This document shows, piece after piece, positions 1 through 14,500 of a DNA stretch of 64,000 bases; positions within the stretch are counted from its first letter, which is position 1; each line of letters starts with the position of its first letter. The stretch is taken from the NCBI RefSeq assembly GCF_004027225.2, contig NC_044279.2, forward strand, positions 45,780,744-45,844,743, read 5' to 3'. Under the pieces are notes generated by a model that saw only the letters and a program-made list of their open reading frames with translations, had not been told where the DNA came from and did not search any database. A program made the translations under genes and the position numbers. This DNA comes from Strigops habroptila. Taxonomy: Eukaryota > Chordata > Aves > Psittaciformes > Psittacidae.

Positions 1-52
1 TAGTGCAATAATACAACAATGCAATAATACAACAATATTACCTAGTACTCAC

Positions 53-190
53 CGTAAGCTCCTTTGTTTGTCTGTCAACAATCTCCTGGACATTCATATA
101 TGCCTCTTTTTGTGATGCAGCAGAAATAATCTGCTGTTCAGCATTAGCAGTCATTTCTGCTCTGAGTTCCAGAAGTGCTTTACTCAAAGC
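53..190 (-). CDS. CEP290: CEP290 exon 39, last exon in window
   Basis: 138 nt, phase 0. Encodes [20 protein letters not shown] and [19 protein letters not shown]. The donor is at 51-52; the rest of the gene is left of the window. Confidence 0.96.
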
Positions 191-2550
191 CTGAAAACAA
201 TAAATTCAAGTGCTTTTAAGTGAAGAAGTTGCTAATATGAACATTACAAAACAAGAAAAGGCAATTGGATTTTACTATGTTATATTATGCAATTATATTC
301 TCCTGCTGTACTATACATAGAATTCTTAAGCACTAAGCAACATTAAACATTTATATGACATAGGGATTAATTTTTATTGACTAACTTTCTGCTGCTTCTC
401 TTTTATGACTAACTGGCTCTTCAGCTGCTCCACCAGATTTTTCAGTGTTGCTGTGGGTGCTCTATTATTTGCTTCTTTTTGGACCTCTAGTTCAGCTTTT
501 ACATTTGCAAATTCCTTCTCCATCTGAGATATCATGTTCCTCAATACATTTGCCTCATCTTTTAGTCGTTCCACATCAGCTGTGTGCTTTTCACGAAGCC
601 TAATAAAAAATAAGCATTGATAGTGTACACTGCAGTAATAAAGTTATCAATTAGTAATTAAGCATGATTTTTTATCATTGTTAAAGCAAATGACACATTG
701 ATTTGGAAACAGCAAGAAAAGACTGACTCACCAGAGAAAGCCTCCATTTAGTATGAAAATTACTCAAGAAGATCAGGAAAATGAGATTAGAGCATTGTTC
801 ATTCTAATTTCTGGCCTTTAGATGTAAAGAAAGCATTATCCTTTTCTCCTTTTAAACAGGAGTTAAATTTTCATGACTTTATACTTGTTAGGCAGGTTGA
901 TTTTTCCCTATCAGGGGAAAAAAAGCCCTGAACCAAAACACAAACCAGCAAGTATCACAGTAGCTTAAAACCAGCTGTGATATCAAGACTCCTTGAATAC
1001 TTTCTTTTCCACTGAATGGCACAAAGCTAACAACTGAAAGGCATTTTTCGAAGCCACAGTTTTTCAGTATTAGCCCCGATGAAGGGCTACAACCATAGTA
1101 ACTCTTTTGAGTTCGTTTTTCAGCCAAATGTTAAATTCAGCAAAAACATGTTCAATGTCAGACCAGCACCGTAGCAGCAATACATAATTGATTTGTCCAA
1201 CTTACATTAACAGAGTCTAAAAACTTACTGGGCTCTGATAGTCTCAAACTCTTTGATTTTCATTGAAGTAATTTGGTTTTGTTTCTCCAAATCAAATGAT
1301 GTTTTCTTTAATTTTCCAACAAGTGAAGTAAGAGAATTATCCTGTTCTGCTACAGTTTGCTCCACTTCAGCTAAGTGGAGAAAATGTTTGTTGTTGGAAA
1401 GTGATGAAGAAGTCTTTGCTAACTCCTGTAAAAGAGAACAAATGCATATGGTAACATTTTAAGCTTTAAATCAAAGGTAAGCATTACTGATGCATTTTAA
1501 ACTCAATCCTGAATATAACCAAGCATTAATATCTAACGTGTATATTTACTGAGATGTGTTTCTTAGTCCACAGAGAAAGCAGTCGGTCTGGTTTGAAAAG
1601 AGCTTTCTGCATCTAATAATCCTCAGAATAACCAGTCAAATACAGGTTTCACCGTATCATAAAGTGTCAAGAAAAAAATTTGTATTGAAGTGGTTAGTTT
1701 AACATAAGCACAGACTGAATGAAAAGGACAGAAAACAAAATGTACTTCTCTCTCCTAGAAACCTCCATAAATTAGGATGATACAAATAATGCTCATATAT
1801 ACTGAGGTGGCAACTTTGTTTTACACTTGATTTCTAATCCATCTCTCATGAATTTTCTCAAGAATAATACAATAATTCTGTATCAACCACACATTTATTT
1901 CTCCTGTCATCATTCCTTACTTACTTTTGATTGCAAAACTGTTCTTTTGGTCAACAATTTTAAAAATTTGAGAACAACTTTACTATCACACTTACCAAAG
2001 CAGTCTGTTTGAATTTATTAAGGGAATTGTCAGCATGCAAATTTAACTTCTGGTGTAGAACTCTAAGATCTTCCTCATGCTTCTTTGCTATTTCCTCTTG
2101 TTCCTGTTAGTTCAAATTAAAAGTATAACTCTACCGATGTACACTATTCCAGAAAGCCATGAAACTACAGGACCTTCAGGTTGATTGATCGCTAATTGCT
2201 CAGTATTGCTCCCCAGACTTTCCTCTAATTCTGGCAGTTTTAAAAATTCTTTTCTTCTTGCTATAATCACTTCTCTTTTTTTCCTTTTTAACGCCATTGG
2301 GGGAAAAAAAAAAAAAATCAAGCTACTATTGCAGTTTTAATCAAAGTAACAAGTAGTATGGTGCAACAGGACAGGAGCTGGAGAGCAGAACAGTTGGTGT
2401 TGGTCTTCACCAACTATGACTATCAATACGGATAGTGATACCCATACTACATACTTCTCTGTTCTATTTACTCTGGAATATAGTGTGATTCCATGGATTT
2501 GCTAGCAGACAGAGCACTCATTTTTAAACTGCATCTTCTGGTTTTGGTTC

Positions 2551-2583
<33 letters not shown>

Positions 2584-5500
2584 AAAAAACAAAAACTGAA
2601 CCTGATTTTTCCAGAAGTAATAGCTACACATGTTAACCAAAGCACATTAAATGAGGATGATTCTAAGTCTGTTTTGGAAGTGTGCTCCTGATCCAAACAC
2701 ACTAAAACCAACGCATGTCTAATCTTAAAGTACCTCTTAGACACAAGGTTTATGCTTTAAGGATACAAAGTATGCTTAGATACACTGTTTATGCCTTTAA
2801 ATATGCTTTAATTTAAAATATGCTTTAAGAAGCATATTTTCCATAAATGGATGTCTTTCCTGTACCTTCCAAATTCAATAAAAGATGCAGTCCAGAGATC
2901 GTTGTTGCAAGTACTGGAAAATCCCATATAAAAATACAATAAATAAACATACTGAAACCACTTCTCATACCAGCATTTTAATTCTTTTCCCTGTCACACT
3001 GATTTAATTCCTACACAGACATCATATACATGATGTCCTGACTAAGCAAACTCCTATTAAGAAGTTAAAAAATTCTACATGAACTTTCTACATAGGAAGC
3101 TACTAATTGTCTCTGTTCTGTTACCTCTCAGGTCAGAAACTTTTAAAGATTTCACTAGCAATGAGATAAACAAAGAATCAACTAAAATAGCATAAAAATG
3201 GAAGAAATTTTGTGCAAAAAGTTTAAGTACCTCTCTTGCTTTAGCAAGCCAATGTTGGTATTTTTTTAACACTTCCTCCTTTTGATTTAATCTTGCTTGC
3301 ATATTTGCAATGGTTTGATGAGCAATTTTTATGGCATGACGGTACTCTGGATCATCTTGTTTGCCTGATTCAGCCACTATTTTCTCCCTTTCTGATGTTG
3401 CAGGTAATCGAAGTCTTAGTTCATTTATAACTTTATCTCTTGATAAAACATTTTGTTCAGCTTTCCATAGAGCAGTTTCCTTTTCTTTTAATTTCTACAA
3501 TGAAAGGCAATTGTTGCGTTTCCAGAATTCAAACACAGCAAAAAGATCTTACTTTTTAAAAAATGTACCAGAAGATTTGTCTAACCGGACTTACAAACAC
3601 AGAATGTTTTGCACTCAAGTTCTGGCTGTATGGGATTACTATTACATTTTAAAAGTTCCAGAATATAATCGCTGTGCCTTTATGTATTATTTGCTTGGCA
3701 CAAGACACTTGATGCAATTCATTCTGTGCTACCAAATTAACAAGCTGGTGTTTTCCAAATTTCTTAAGAATCACAAAGTATCTTCTGCAATACAATTTCA
3801 ATTTAGCAACCCAAGATAAAAAGATTTTGTTCTGCTACTTACTAAATCTAATGTAACACTTGTTAAATTGAATTATAGTCAACTGAATTTTGTACAGCAA
3901 AGGCATCTTGTTCTACTAAATGAACGATATAAAAAATTAAGAAATTTTTCCCAATAATTTGTTCCATTGAAAAAAATGTTTCATTTTAGCCACAACATGA
4001 TTATATTATTTACATTTTCTCAGTGTTAAATATTTGTAAGGGACTGGACACATCTGAGTTACATTTATAAAAGGATATTTATTATATATAAAAAATTAAA
4101 GGGCATAAAAATACAAACTTTGTCCCTTAATTACCTTCTCCAGTGATTTGCAGGTTGCTCTGGTTTCCATGATTGTTTGAGTATGCTCCTGTATTTTTCT
4201 CAAAGCCAATTCAAGTTGTTGTGCAAGTGGTAAACTAGAGTCTGGAACTGACCCAGTAGCCTCTTCTAACTGTACAGAAAGATTAACATTTGTGTAATCT
4301 GACAGCTCTGCAAAACATACTTCTAAGTATATTTTTAGTTACTTCATTGCATGTACCTTTAGAGCTGTGCTACGTGCTTCATTTTGTTGATGATCATACA
4401 GGTCTAATTGGCGCTGCAGTTCTACTTCCCTCTGGTCCCAAGCCATTTGCCTTTCCTCATGAAACTGTAATAAATGTTTGATAAAGGTGTTTTATTTAGT
4501 GAAGGGGATGGGAATTTTATAACCAACTCAAACAGAAAATAAAGTGATACCAAAATGTAAAATACTGAAGTCTGCCATTAAAAAGAATTACGGAGCTAAG
4601 ATGCAAACACCTATGTTAAAAACTTACTAGGAAGAATCTTCCTTTTTAAAAGCACTTAGTAAAATAAGGAATAGGCTGTTTTTCTAATAGCATACAGAAA
4701 TACATACCTTGTTTTGCTGTACAATTTCTTCTTCCAGATTACTGATTGTACGTTCATATTCAGAAATTATATTCTGCAAATGCTTCACCTCTTCCTTTTG
4801 CCTGATTAACTCTCGATTGAGTTTAAGTTCCTGCAGATGGAGTTCCTCCATTTTCATATGCCATTCAATTACCTAATAATGAATAATACACAGTATTATA
4901 ATTTACCAAGCCCACAGGCCAACTAGATGCAGCTACACTCTTTGACTTTGAGGCAGTATGTCACCTATCAAACCAACAGGAAAAGACATTCTGTGTTTTT
5001 AAACTTCTTCACTTCTCTTGAGTGAGTAGGCACAGCAAAAGTATGAAACTGCAAAAGGAATGACTAAAAAGTGCAGGAGACAATAGTAGAGGCAACAGGT
5101 TTCCCGTACACTGACATAAGTGTATTACAAATAATTTTCCAATTAATTAAGCTATACCCTTTCATCTGTCCCGACTGAACAAAAAGAGCATGCAAGAAGT
5201 TTGGTTGATTTTTCTAAAACAGCACAAGATTTTCAAAACCATTAAAACTAAGTATTCAAAAATGCAAATGTACCAAGAATAACAGACATATTCATGTCAA
5301 AATGCTCTACAAAATTTATTGAAAACTGGCTTAAACATGCCAAGAGTGCTACAACCACTGCTTACATGCAGACATCTTTAGTTGTGACAGATGTAACCGT
5401 ATTATATAATATCTGAAAGAGAAGTGAGAAAGCCTTAATCAAATTTCAAGGCAACTTTGTTTACAATAGCAAAATACTATGAAGTAGAATTACAGGAGTA

Positions 5501-8500
5501 TAATTACATTTCTGACCATGCTGCCTAAATTATTGCCCCTGGATTTATTTAATAAGACATGGATTTGTAGAGAAGATTTCAATGCAAGCTCATGGTACAG
5601 AGCTTCAGAACGCTACTCCTGAGTTTAATTTAATTTCATTCGTAATTTAATTTGATTCATAATTTAAGTCAATTTAATATAACTGAATTCATAGTTAGCC
5701 TCTACTTCCTTTGCCACTTAATTGAGCACTAAAGAAAATTAGTAAATCTGACTGTGCCAACTTTAACAGGGCAAATAACTAATGATATATTACTTTTTTA
5801 AAAGAGGAAACCAAAAAATGATGGCTGTCATATCCGAACAAAGTGTATTTTGAAATTATTAATTTCTACATTAAACCAGACGTTTAGGTAACAAGCTGAA
5901 CTGAAATGGAATTGAATGCAGATCAAATGAACAAAGTTATTCAAAGTTGTAAAATAGCAAACCTTTTGAGCTCCTCTTGTGTCCTTCAATGCACTTATTA
6001 ATTCTTCTAAACTTTTCAGTTTTAATTCCATCTCTAATGCTCTGTTTTCTGCATTTCGACGCTCCTGCTGAGCATGCTGAACTTCCTCCAGGATCTTCAG
6101 TTTGTCATTCTGTAGCTGAATCATTGTTTTAGAGAATTTTTCTTGCTGTGCTAAAGGCAGAGCACCACTAAACTGTCGACGCAAAGACTGAATTGTCTGT
6201 TGTAGATGTTTGGCTCTATTTCTTCCTTCCAGTCGAGCAAAATATAAGGCTTGCTCTCTCTCATCAAGCTTCTGCTCTAAACGTAGATTATGGATCTCAG
6301 TCTTCTGTAGTTTCAATTTAAGTGTCTCCAATTTGCCTACAGCATCAGATTCACTACTTTGAAGGGATATGATCTGTTGATGTAGTTTTGCAATAACTGT
6401 TTTTTCATCTGACTGTGCCTAAGAACAAAATTTACAGAACAAATTTATTTTTCATTTTGAATGTTAATGCAGTGTATATGTAAATACAAACAGCTTTTTT
6501 TTAAAATTATTTTCTATACTGCATGTATTTTATTCCATAGATAAGAGCAATAATTAGCCTCTAAATCCAGCTTTTTATTTTCCCACTGTTGTTTCTACAG
6601 CCACATTTTAGAATTACCAAAATACCAGGAAATGAGGAAGGAATGTATATCTAAACATAGAAAGTATGGTAAGAAAAACTGACACCAAGTGTTGTATTTA
6701 GGAACTGAAACCATTCTAGAACATGAAAACAAATCCCACAAAATTATTTCAGCTAATAACAAAGCAATGTAATAAGTCTACTGCAAATCTTCAAGATTTA
6801 CATGTCATTGCTTGTCTTGTAAAAAAAGATCAAACTTTCCTGATATTATATTTAAATACAGACCATGAGCTATTAATCATAAAGGAATAAATATCAGCAA
6901 AATAACAGGGACAAAAAAAAAAGCTCAGGATATCTAATAGCTGTACATCTAGAAATGGAAGAAATGGAGAAGGGACTAATCAATGTAATACAGAACTCTT
7001 GAAAGGGTATGGCCACTACAAGGACCAGCTTGCTAAGATCCTTCTGAAATGCTTTTGCAGTGTCCTAGTTCACTGTAAAAATTACTTAATTGCTTCTCAC
7101 TCCAGGGAAGAAAAAGTCAAACTGCAGTGCTAATAAAGGTTGCCTCTTACCTGATAATCTAAAATTTGCATTTTAAGAGATTCCACTTCTTTATCTCTGT
7201 ATTGCTGGCGTGCCGCCAGAGCTTCAGCTTGCATTTTTGCTACATCAGACAGTTCTCTCAACCTTGCAGGGAAAACAAGATTATTGTGTCACCCGAAACC
7301 ACTGCATGTCCTATGAAGTTTTTCTACACAGAAGATATGAGGAAACATACTAAGCATCGTTTCCAAACATCAAAACATTTGAAGACTTGTTCTTTTCAGC
7401 ATTCTTGTATATACTACTTGGAGTCCTTGTTTTGAAAATTCTTCTGTATTGCCTATTTTTTCAAAGGACATTTTCCTGTAAGTTATACATAAGTTTGCCA
7501 GCAGTAATCTACTCCAGGAAAATAGTGCCCTGTATTTTACCTGAACTAAGTATGTCCATCCTCTTATCTCTCTCCTGCTACAGAACATAAATGCTCAAAA
7601 AGTTTCATTCTCAATTCCTTTCTCTGCTTCCCCAAGTCTCATCACTCATTTTCAGTGTCAAAAATCACTGCAAATATCCCACGGACTTTGCTGTTTTAGC
7701 AATACAACAGGTTACATCATTTACTCGAAGACAAATGTCTTTATCAACATAGCCAAAAAGGTGAAATTTTCAATTTATGCATGCAAAGTTAATCTCTTTT
7801 AAGTAAATGGTACCCCCTGCAGTTTAATCTTTGAGTTATCTATGAGTCATTGAAAATAAGAATTACTTTCCAATTTCTTTTATGAGTTCTTTATATATTT
7901 AAGGAAGGTTGTGGAACAGAAACAAAACAAGCCTTAATTAATTAGTTTAAAAATACTAGCAATAAGTGCCTAAGTGCACACTTACCCTATCCAGACCAGC
8001 ACTTAATTCCTTGTTCAAAACAAAATTAAACAAATTACTTTCTTTGTAGTCATGAATTAAAAATGCTTAATTTTCAATTCCAAATGAATTAACATATAAA
8101 AAAATGCCAAAAAAATTAGGCATTGAAAATTATGTTAGAAATACATAAGTAGAGTATTATGTAAACCTGTATAAATTTTTGCATGCTTCTAAACATACTG
8201 CATGTGAAATTTGTTACTTCAACACTTACTTTGATACTTCAGTCTTGAGCTCCATCTCATGCTTCTCTAGCTTCATGATTTGTCGTCTATCTGCATCACT
8301 TACTGCCTTACTTACACTCTTTGACAGTTCATCTCTTAATTCTTGTTCCACTCTCTGTGCTTCAAGGTTGATTTTGGTTAGCTTAAAAAAAAAAAAACAA
8401 AACCAGAAGTAAAATGTATTCTAAGCACACAACTGCTGTCAGCCCTGCAAAGAAAAAGCAGTGCCAAAAGTATCTTTTCTTCTTTAGTCACTAAAAAACA

Positions 8501-11500
8501 CTGTTCAGCTGTGTTCAAAACACAATTTCACTTATTGGGACTAGTAACACAAATACACGTTATCATCAGTGCAAAGTCTCATTATAGTGTAGATCTTTTT
8601 TTATTTCTAATAAGAAAGACTTTCATATTTAAGTTATATTCTTTCAAGCAGCCTGATTTTTCAAATACCAAGTAATCAATGTTTTCAGTTCAAACCAAAG
8701 AACATTAATAAAATATAGATATCTGAAAAGTGTTAGGGAACATGGAGAAGCCTCAGGGATTAATTTAGTAAACACAATTGTGGCAGATTAACCTCATACC
8801 ACCCCTTAATAAAGACTGGTTTCCTAAACCGAGAAAATAGTGTGGTGTATCTTATTACCTGCACTTCACATATCTCAGGCACTACTATCCAGAAAGCTAA
8901 CAGTTGTGTTGAAGTAGATTTATGAGTTTAGAAGGAGATGTCTGGAAGATTTCTCCTACTTACCAACTCTTAAACTGATATCACAACTTTCATTAATTAC
9001 CTTAGCACAATCTTGTTATATATATACACACATATAAATATCTCTCTCAAAAAAAAAAAAAAAAAAAAAAAAAGGTGTCGTGGTTTGAGCCCAGCCAGTA
9101 ACTCAGAACCACACAGCCGCTCGCTCACTCCCCCCCCCCCTTCTTCCTCCCCCCGCTCCCGGAGGGATGGGGAGGAGAATGGGAAGAATGTAACTCCCAC
9201 GGGTTGAGATAAGAGCAGTCCCGCAACTAAGGTATAACACAAAACCACTACTGCTACCACCAATGATAATAACAATTAGTGAAATAACAAGGGGAGAGGA
9301 TACAATTGCTCACCACCTGCCGACCGATACCCAGCCCGACCCGAGCAGTGATCAGGGCCTTCCGGGTGACTCCCCCCGGTTTATATACTGGGCATGACGT
9401 GCTGTGGTATGGAATACCCCTTTGGCTAGTTTGGGTCAGGTGTCCTGTCTCTGCTTCCTCCCGGCTTCCCCTCCTCCCTGGCAAAGCATGAGACTGAGAA
9501 AGTCCTTGGTTGGAATAAACATTACTTAGCAACAACTAAAAACATCGGTGTTATCAGCGTTGTTCCCAGGCTGAAAGTTAAAAAACACAGCACTGCACCA
9601 GCTACTAAGCAGGAGAAAAATGACTGCTATAGCTGAACCCAGGACAGTATCCACCCCTTATTCCATACCATTCACGTTATGCTCAGATCCCACATCTCTC
9701 AGCACACCATCACCCCTGTCCCATATATACACATATATATACACCCACACCCACACACAGAGAAAGATATCATTCCCTAGTCCATGGACCAATCCCTGTA
9801 AAATTGCTGAACTCATCCAGTCCATGATGTCAGGCTCCATCTCTTGTAATAGTCTTCCAGGGCAGGAGGGACGGTACGTAGTGTTGGGTTGTTGCCTGCT
9901 GATGATACCGCCAAACTCATCTGGTCACTGCTGAGCTCGTCTGGTTTCCTCAAAATTCATTCTTTGTTGAGGTGATGATCGGAGGGAAGTCAGGGTCAAT
10001 GGCTGGTGACCTGAAGATATCTAGCTGGTGGGCTATAAAAGTGTTATAGAGCAGGCAACAGCGTACAATTGAGTTCATTGGCTGTTTTCCCCCAAAATCA
10101 AATCCCCTTGAGGTACACATCGGACTTCCCCATCTTCCCGCATTACCCACCAAGTATATCCAGGTCCCTGAGCAAAAGCAACCCCACGAGTGGGTTTGCC
10201 TTTACCTGAAGCAGGAATAACCCAGACTGTCTTCCCCAACAAATTCTTTATGTGCACCACAGGAACTTTATCCCCCTCTACAGTATGTAAAAGTTCTGAT
10301 TGGGCTGGGCCAGCCCTGTTGGCAGATCCCCTACTGTTGACCAACCAGGTGGCTTTTGGTAAATGTGTATCCCAGTGTTTGAAAGTCCCACCACCCATTG
10401 CTCTCAGTGTAGTTTTTAACAGCCCATTGTACCGTTCGATTTTCCCAGAGGCTGGTGCATGGTAGGGGATGTGGTATACCCACTCAATGCCATGCTCTTT
10501 GGCCCAAGTGTCTATGAGGTTGTTCCGGAAATGAGTCCCATTGTCTGACTCAATTCTCTCTGGGGTGCCGTGTCGCCACAAGACTTGTTTCTCAAGGCCC
10601 AGGATAGTGTTCCGGGCAGTGGCGTGGGGCACAGCGTATGTTTCCAGCCAGCCGGTGGTTGCTTCCACCATGGTAAGCACATAGCGCTTGCCCTGGCGGG
10701 TTGGTTGGAGTGTGATATAGTCAATCTGCCAGGCCTCCCCATATTTGTACTTCAGCCATCGTCCTCCATACCAGAGAGGCTTTAACCGCTTGGCTTGCTT
10801 AATTGCAGCACATGTTTCACATTCATGAATAACCTGGGCAATAGTGTCCATCGTTAAGTCCACCCCTCGATCACGAGCCCATCTATATGTTGCATCTCTG
10901 CCTTGATGGCCTGAGGTGTCATGGGCCCACCGGGCTAAAAATAATTCACCCTTATGTTGCCAATCCAAGTCCATCTGAGCCACTTTAATCTTAGCAGCTT
11001 TATCCACTTGCTGGTTATTCTGGTGTTCCTCAGTGGCCCGACTCTTGGGTACATGAGCATCTACGTGGCGTACCTTCACCACCAGGTTCTGCACCCGAGC
11101 AGCGATATCTTGCCACAATGCAGCAGCCCAGATGGGTTTACTTCTGCGTTGCCAGTTGCTCTGCTTCCATTGCTGCAACCACCCCCACAGGGCATTTGCC
11201 ACCATCCATGAGTCAGTATAGAGATAAACTACTGGCCATTTTTCTCGTTCAGCAATGTCCAAGGCCAGCTGGATGGCTTTCACCTCTGCAAATTGACTCG
11301 ATTCACCCTCTCCCTCAGCAGTTTCTGCAACTTGTCGCAGGGGACTCCACACAGCTGCCTTCCATCTCCGATGCTTTCCCACAATACGGCAGGACCCATC
11401 AGTAAACAAGGCATATTGCTTTTCACTCTCTGACAGTTCATTATATGGTGGGGCCTCTTCAGCACGCGTCACCTCCTCTTCTGGTGACATCCCAAAATCT

Positions 11501-14500
11501 TTGCCCTCTGGCCAGTCCATGATGACTTCTAGAATTCCTGGACGACTGGGATTTCCTATTCGAGCTCGTTGTGTAATTAGTGCGGCCCACTTACTCCATG
11601 TAGCATCCGTTGCATGATGTGTAGAGGAGACCCTGCCTTTGAACATCCAGCCCAGCACAGGCAACCGGGGTGCCAGGAGGAGCTGCGCTTCAGTTCCAAT
11701 CACTTCTGAGGCAGCTCGAACCCCTTCATAGGCTGCCAGTATCTCTTTTTCAGTGGGAGTGTAGCTGGCCTCGGATCCTTTATATCCCCGACTCCAAAAG
11801 CCAAGGGGTCGACCTCGAGTCTCCCCTGGAGCTTTCTGCCAGAGGCTCCAGCTAGGACCATTCTCCCCGGCTGCGGTATAGAGCACATTTTTCACATCTG
11901 GCCCGGCCCGGACTGGTCCAAGGGCTACTGCATGAACTATTTCTCGTTTAATTTGTTCAAAGGCTTGTTGTTGCTCAGGGCCCCATTTGAAATCATTCTT
12001 CTTCCGGGTCACGTAGTAGAGAGGGCTTACAATCAGACTGTAATTTGGGATGTGCATTCTCCAGAACCCCACAACACCTAAGAAAGCTTGTGTTTCTTTC
12101 TTGTTAGTTGGTGGAGACATTGCTGTTATCTTGTTGATCACGTCTGTGGGGATCTGGCGGCGTCCATCTTGCCATTTTATTCCCAAAAATTGAATCTCCT
12201 GTGCAGGTCCCTTGACCTTATTCCGTTTTATGGCAAAACCGGCCTTCAGCAGGATTTGGATTATTTTCCTCCCTTTCTCAAAAACTTCTTCCGCTGTATC
12301 ACCCCACACGATGATGTCATCAATGTATTGCAGGTGTTCTGGAGCTTGCCCCTGTTCCAGTGCAGTCTGGATCAATCCATGGCAGATGGTAGGGCTGTGT
12401 TTCCACCCCTGGGGCAGTCGGTTCCAAGTGTACTGGACGCCACTCCAAGTGAAAGCAAACTGTGGCCTGCATTCTGCTGCCAAAGGGATCGAGAAAAATG
12501 CATTGGCAATGTCAATTGTGGCATACCACTTGGCTGCCTTTGACTCCAGTTCATACTGAAGTTCTAACATGTCCGGTACGGCAGCACTCAATGGTGGTGT
12601 GACTTCGTTCAGGCCACGATAGTCTACTGTTAATCTCCACTCTCCATTAGACTTTTGCACTGGCCATATGGGGCTATTAAAGGGTGAGCGGGTCCTGCTG
12701 ATCACTCCTTGGCTCTCCAGTCTGCGGATCAGCTTATGGATGGGAATCAAGGAGTCTCGGTTGGTGCGATATTGCCGCCGGTGCACTGTTGTGGTCGCAA
12801 TTGGCACTTGTTGTTCTTCGACCTTCAGCAACCCCACAACAGAAGGATCCTCTGAGAGACCGGGTAAGGTGGACAGCTGCTTAATTTCCTCTGTCTCCAA
12901 GGCAGCGATACCAAAAGCCCATCTATACCCTTTTGGGTCTTTGAAATACCCTCTCCTGAGATAGTCTATGCCAAGGATGCATGGAGCCCCTGGACCAGTT
13001 ACAATGGGGTGCTTTTGCCACTTCCTCCCAGTCAGGCTGATTTCAGCTTCCAGCATAGTTAACGCTTGGGATCCTCCTGTCACTCCAGAAATAGAAATGG
13101 GTTTCACCCCTTGATACCTTGATGGCATCAGAGTACACTGTGCACCGGTATCTACTAGAGCCTTATACTTCTGTGGGACTGATGTGCCAGGCCATCTGAT
13201 CCACACAGTCCAGTAAACCCGATTATCCCTCTCCTCCACCTGGCTGGAGGCAGGGCCCCTCTAATAGTGATCACAAAATTCTCCACTTCTGTCTTGTAGA
13301 AAGGGATTAGTATTCCTTATCACAGGAGCTGGAGTAAAATCAGCTCTTTCGCTCCATCTGGGAAACTGCTCGCCAGAGACTGGAGCAGCAGCTTTCCTGG
13401 GAGGATCATCCTTGACCATTGTTCTCCTCTTCAGTTCACGCACCCGTTGCTCCAGAGCTGAAGTAGGTTTTCCATCCCACTTTCTCATGTCTTCTCCATG
13501 ATCCCGCAGGTAAAACCATAGGGTGGCCCGTGGCGTGTACCTCCTATATTTTCTTTCTCGAGCAGTAGGGCGCCTTCTGTTAATAGCTGAGACATGGGTT
13601 GGTACGCGTGGAGAGCTGGATAGATCGGATAAATCGTCTCTCAATTGTTTGAACTCCTGGGACAGTTTTTCCACAGCTGAAATGATGGAAGGGGTGAGAT
13701 TGTCTTCGAACTCTCGGAGTTGACGAATCAGGAAATCCACTGTTGGTGATACTCCGTCATTCCAGGTCATTGATGCCAATGTGTGGGCATATGATGATGG
13801 CGCACTCCGTGTAAGTTTCCGCCACATGGGTCGTGTACATTCGACTTCATCTGGGTCTACGGATGTGTTCCTGGAATCCGGCCTACGATAGATCATCTCT
13901 ATAATGGCTGATTCCCTCAGGGACTGGATGCCTTTCTCTATCGTGGTCCAGTTGGCTGAGCGATTCGTAATATCGTCTTTGTAGGGAAACCTTTCCTTCA
14001 CAGCTGCCAGGAGCCGCCTCCAAAGACTGAGGGCTCGCTTCTCTCTTGCAATCGCTTTGTCAATTCCTCCTTCCTTAGCAAGTGATCCCAGCTGCTTGGC
14101 TTCCCTACCTTCTAGTTCATGACCGTCGGCCCCATTGTCCCAGCACCGGAGCAACCAGGTGACAATGTGCTCCCCTGGAAGACGGGTGAAATCTTTTCGC
14201 ATATTCCGTAGTTCGGTTGAGGTCCGGGGTCGAGAAGTGACCTCTTCTTCTTCTTCTTCTTCCTCTGACCCACGTAGTAGTAACTCTTGTTCAGGTGCTG
14301 TTGCATATAGTAATGGCACTGGGTCTTCATCTTTCTTCGCTTCGCGGGTTGCTCTTTGTGCCTTTCGTCTGCTTTTGCTTACAGGGGCAACAGACATTGT
14401 CACAAACTGGACATTTGGTTTAGCTGCAGTGTTTGTCACTGTGGTTGGAGTGGCTGCAGTGTCTGCCACTAGGATTGGAGTGGTTGCAATGTCTATTGCT

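Noticed and set aside
3361..3819. 152-codon plus-strand ORF
   Set aside because: Antisense to CEP290 exon 35 and intronic sequence.
9254..9535. 93-codon ORF present in both LTRs
   Set aside because: Identical because the LTRs are duplicates; no evidence that it is translated.
11118..12964. Several 60-150 codon plus-strand ORFs
   Set aside because: Antisense shadows of ERV pol.
13237..13239. GTG as the pol start codon
   Set aside because: Eukaryotic initiation at this GTG is unlikely; pol is in the gag frame and follows a single UAG, so readthrough is the better explanation.
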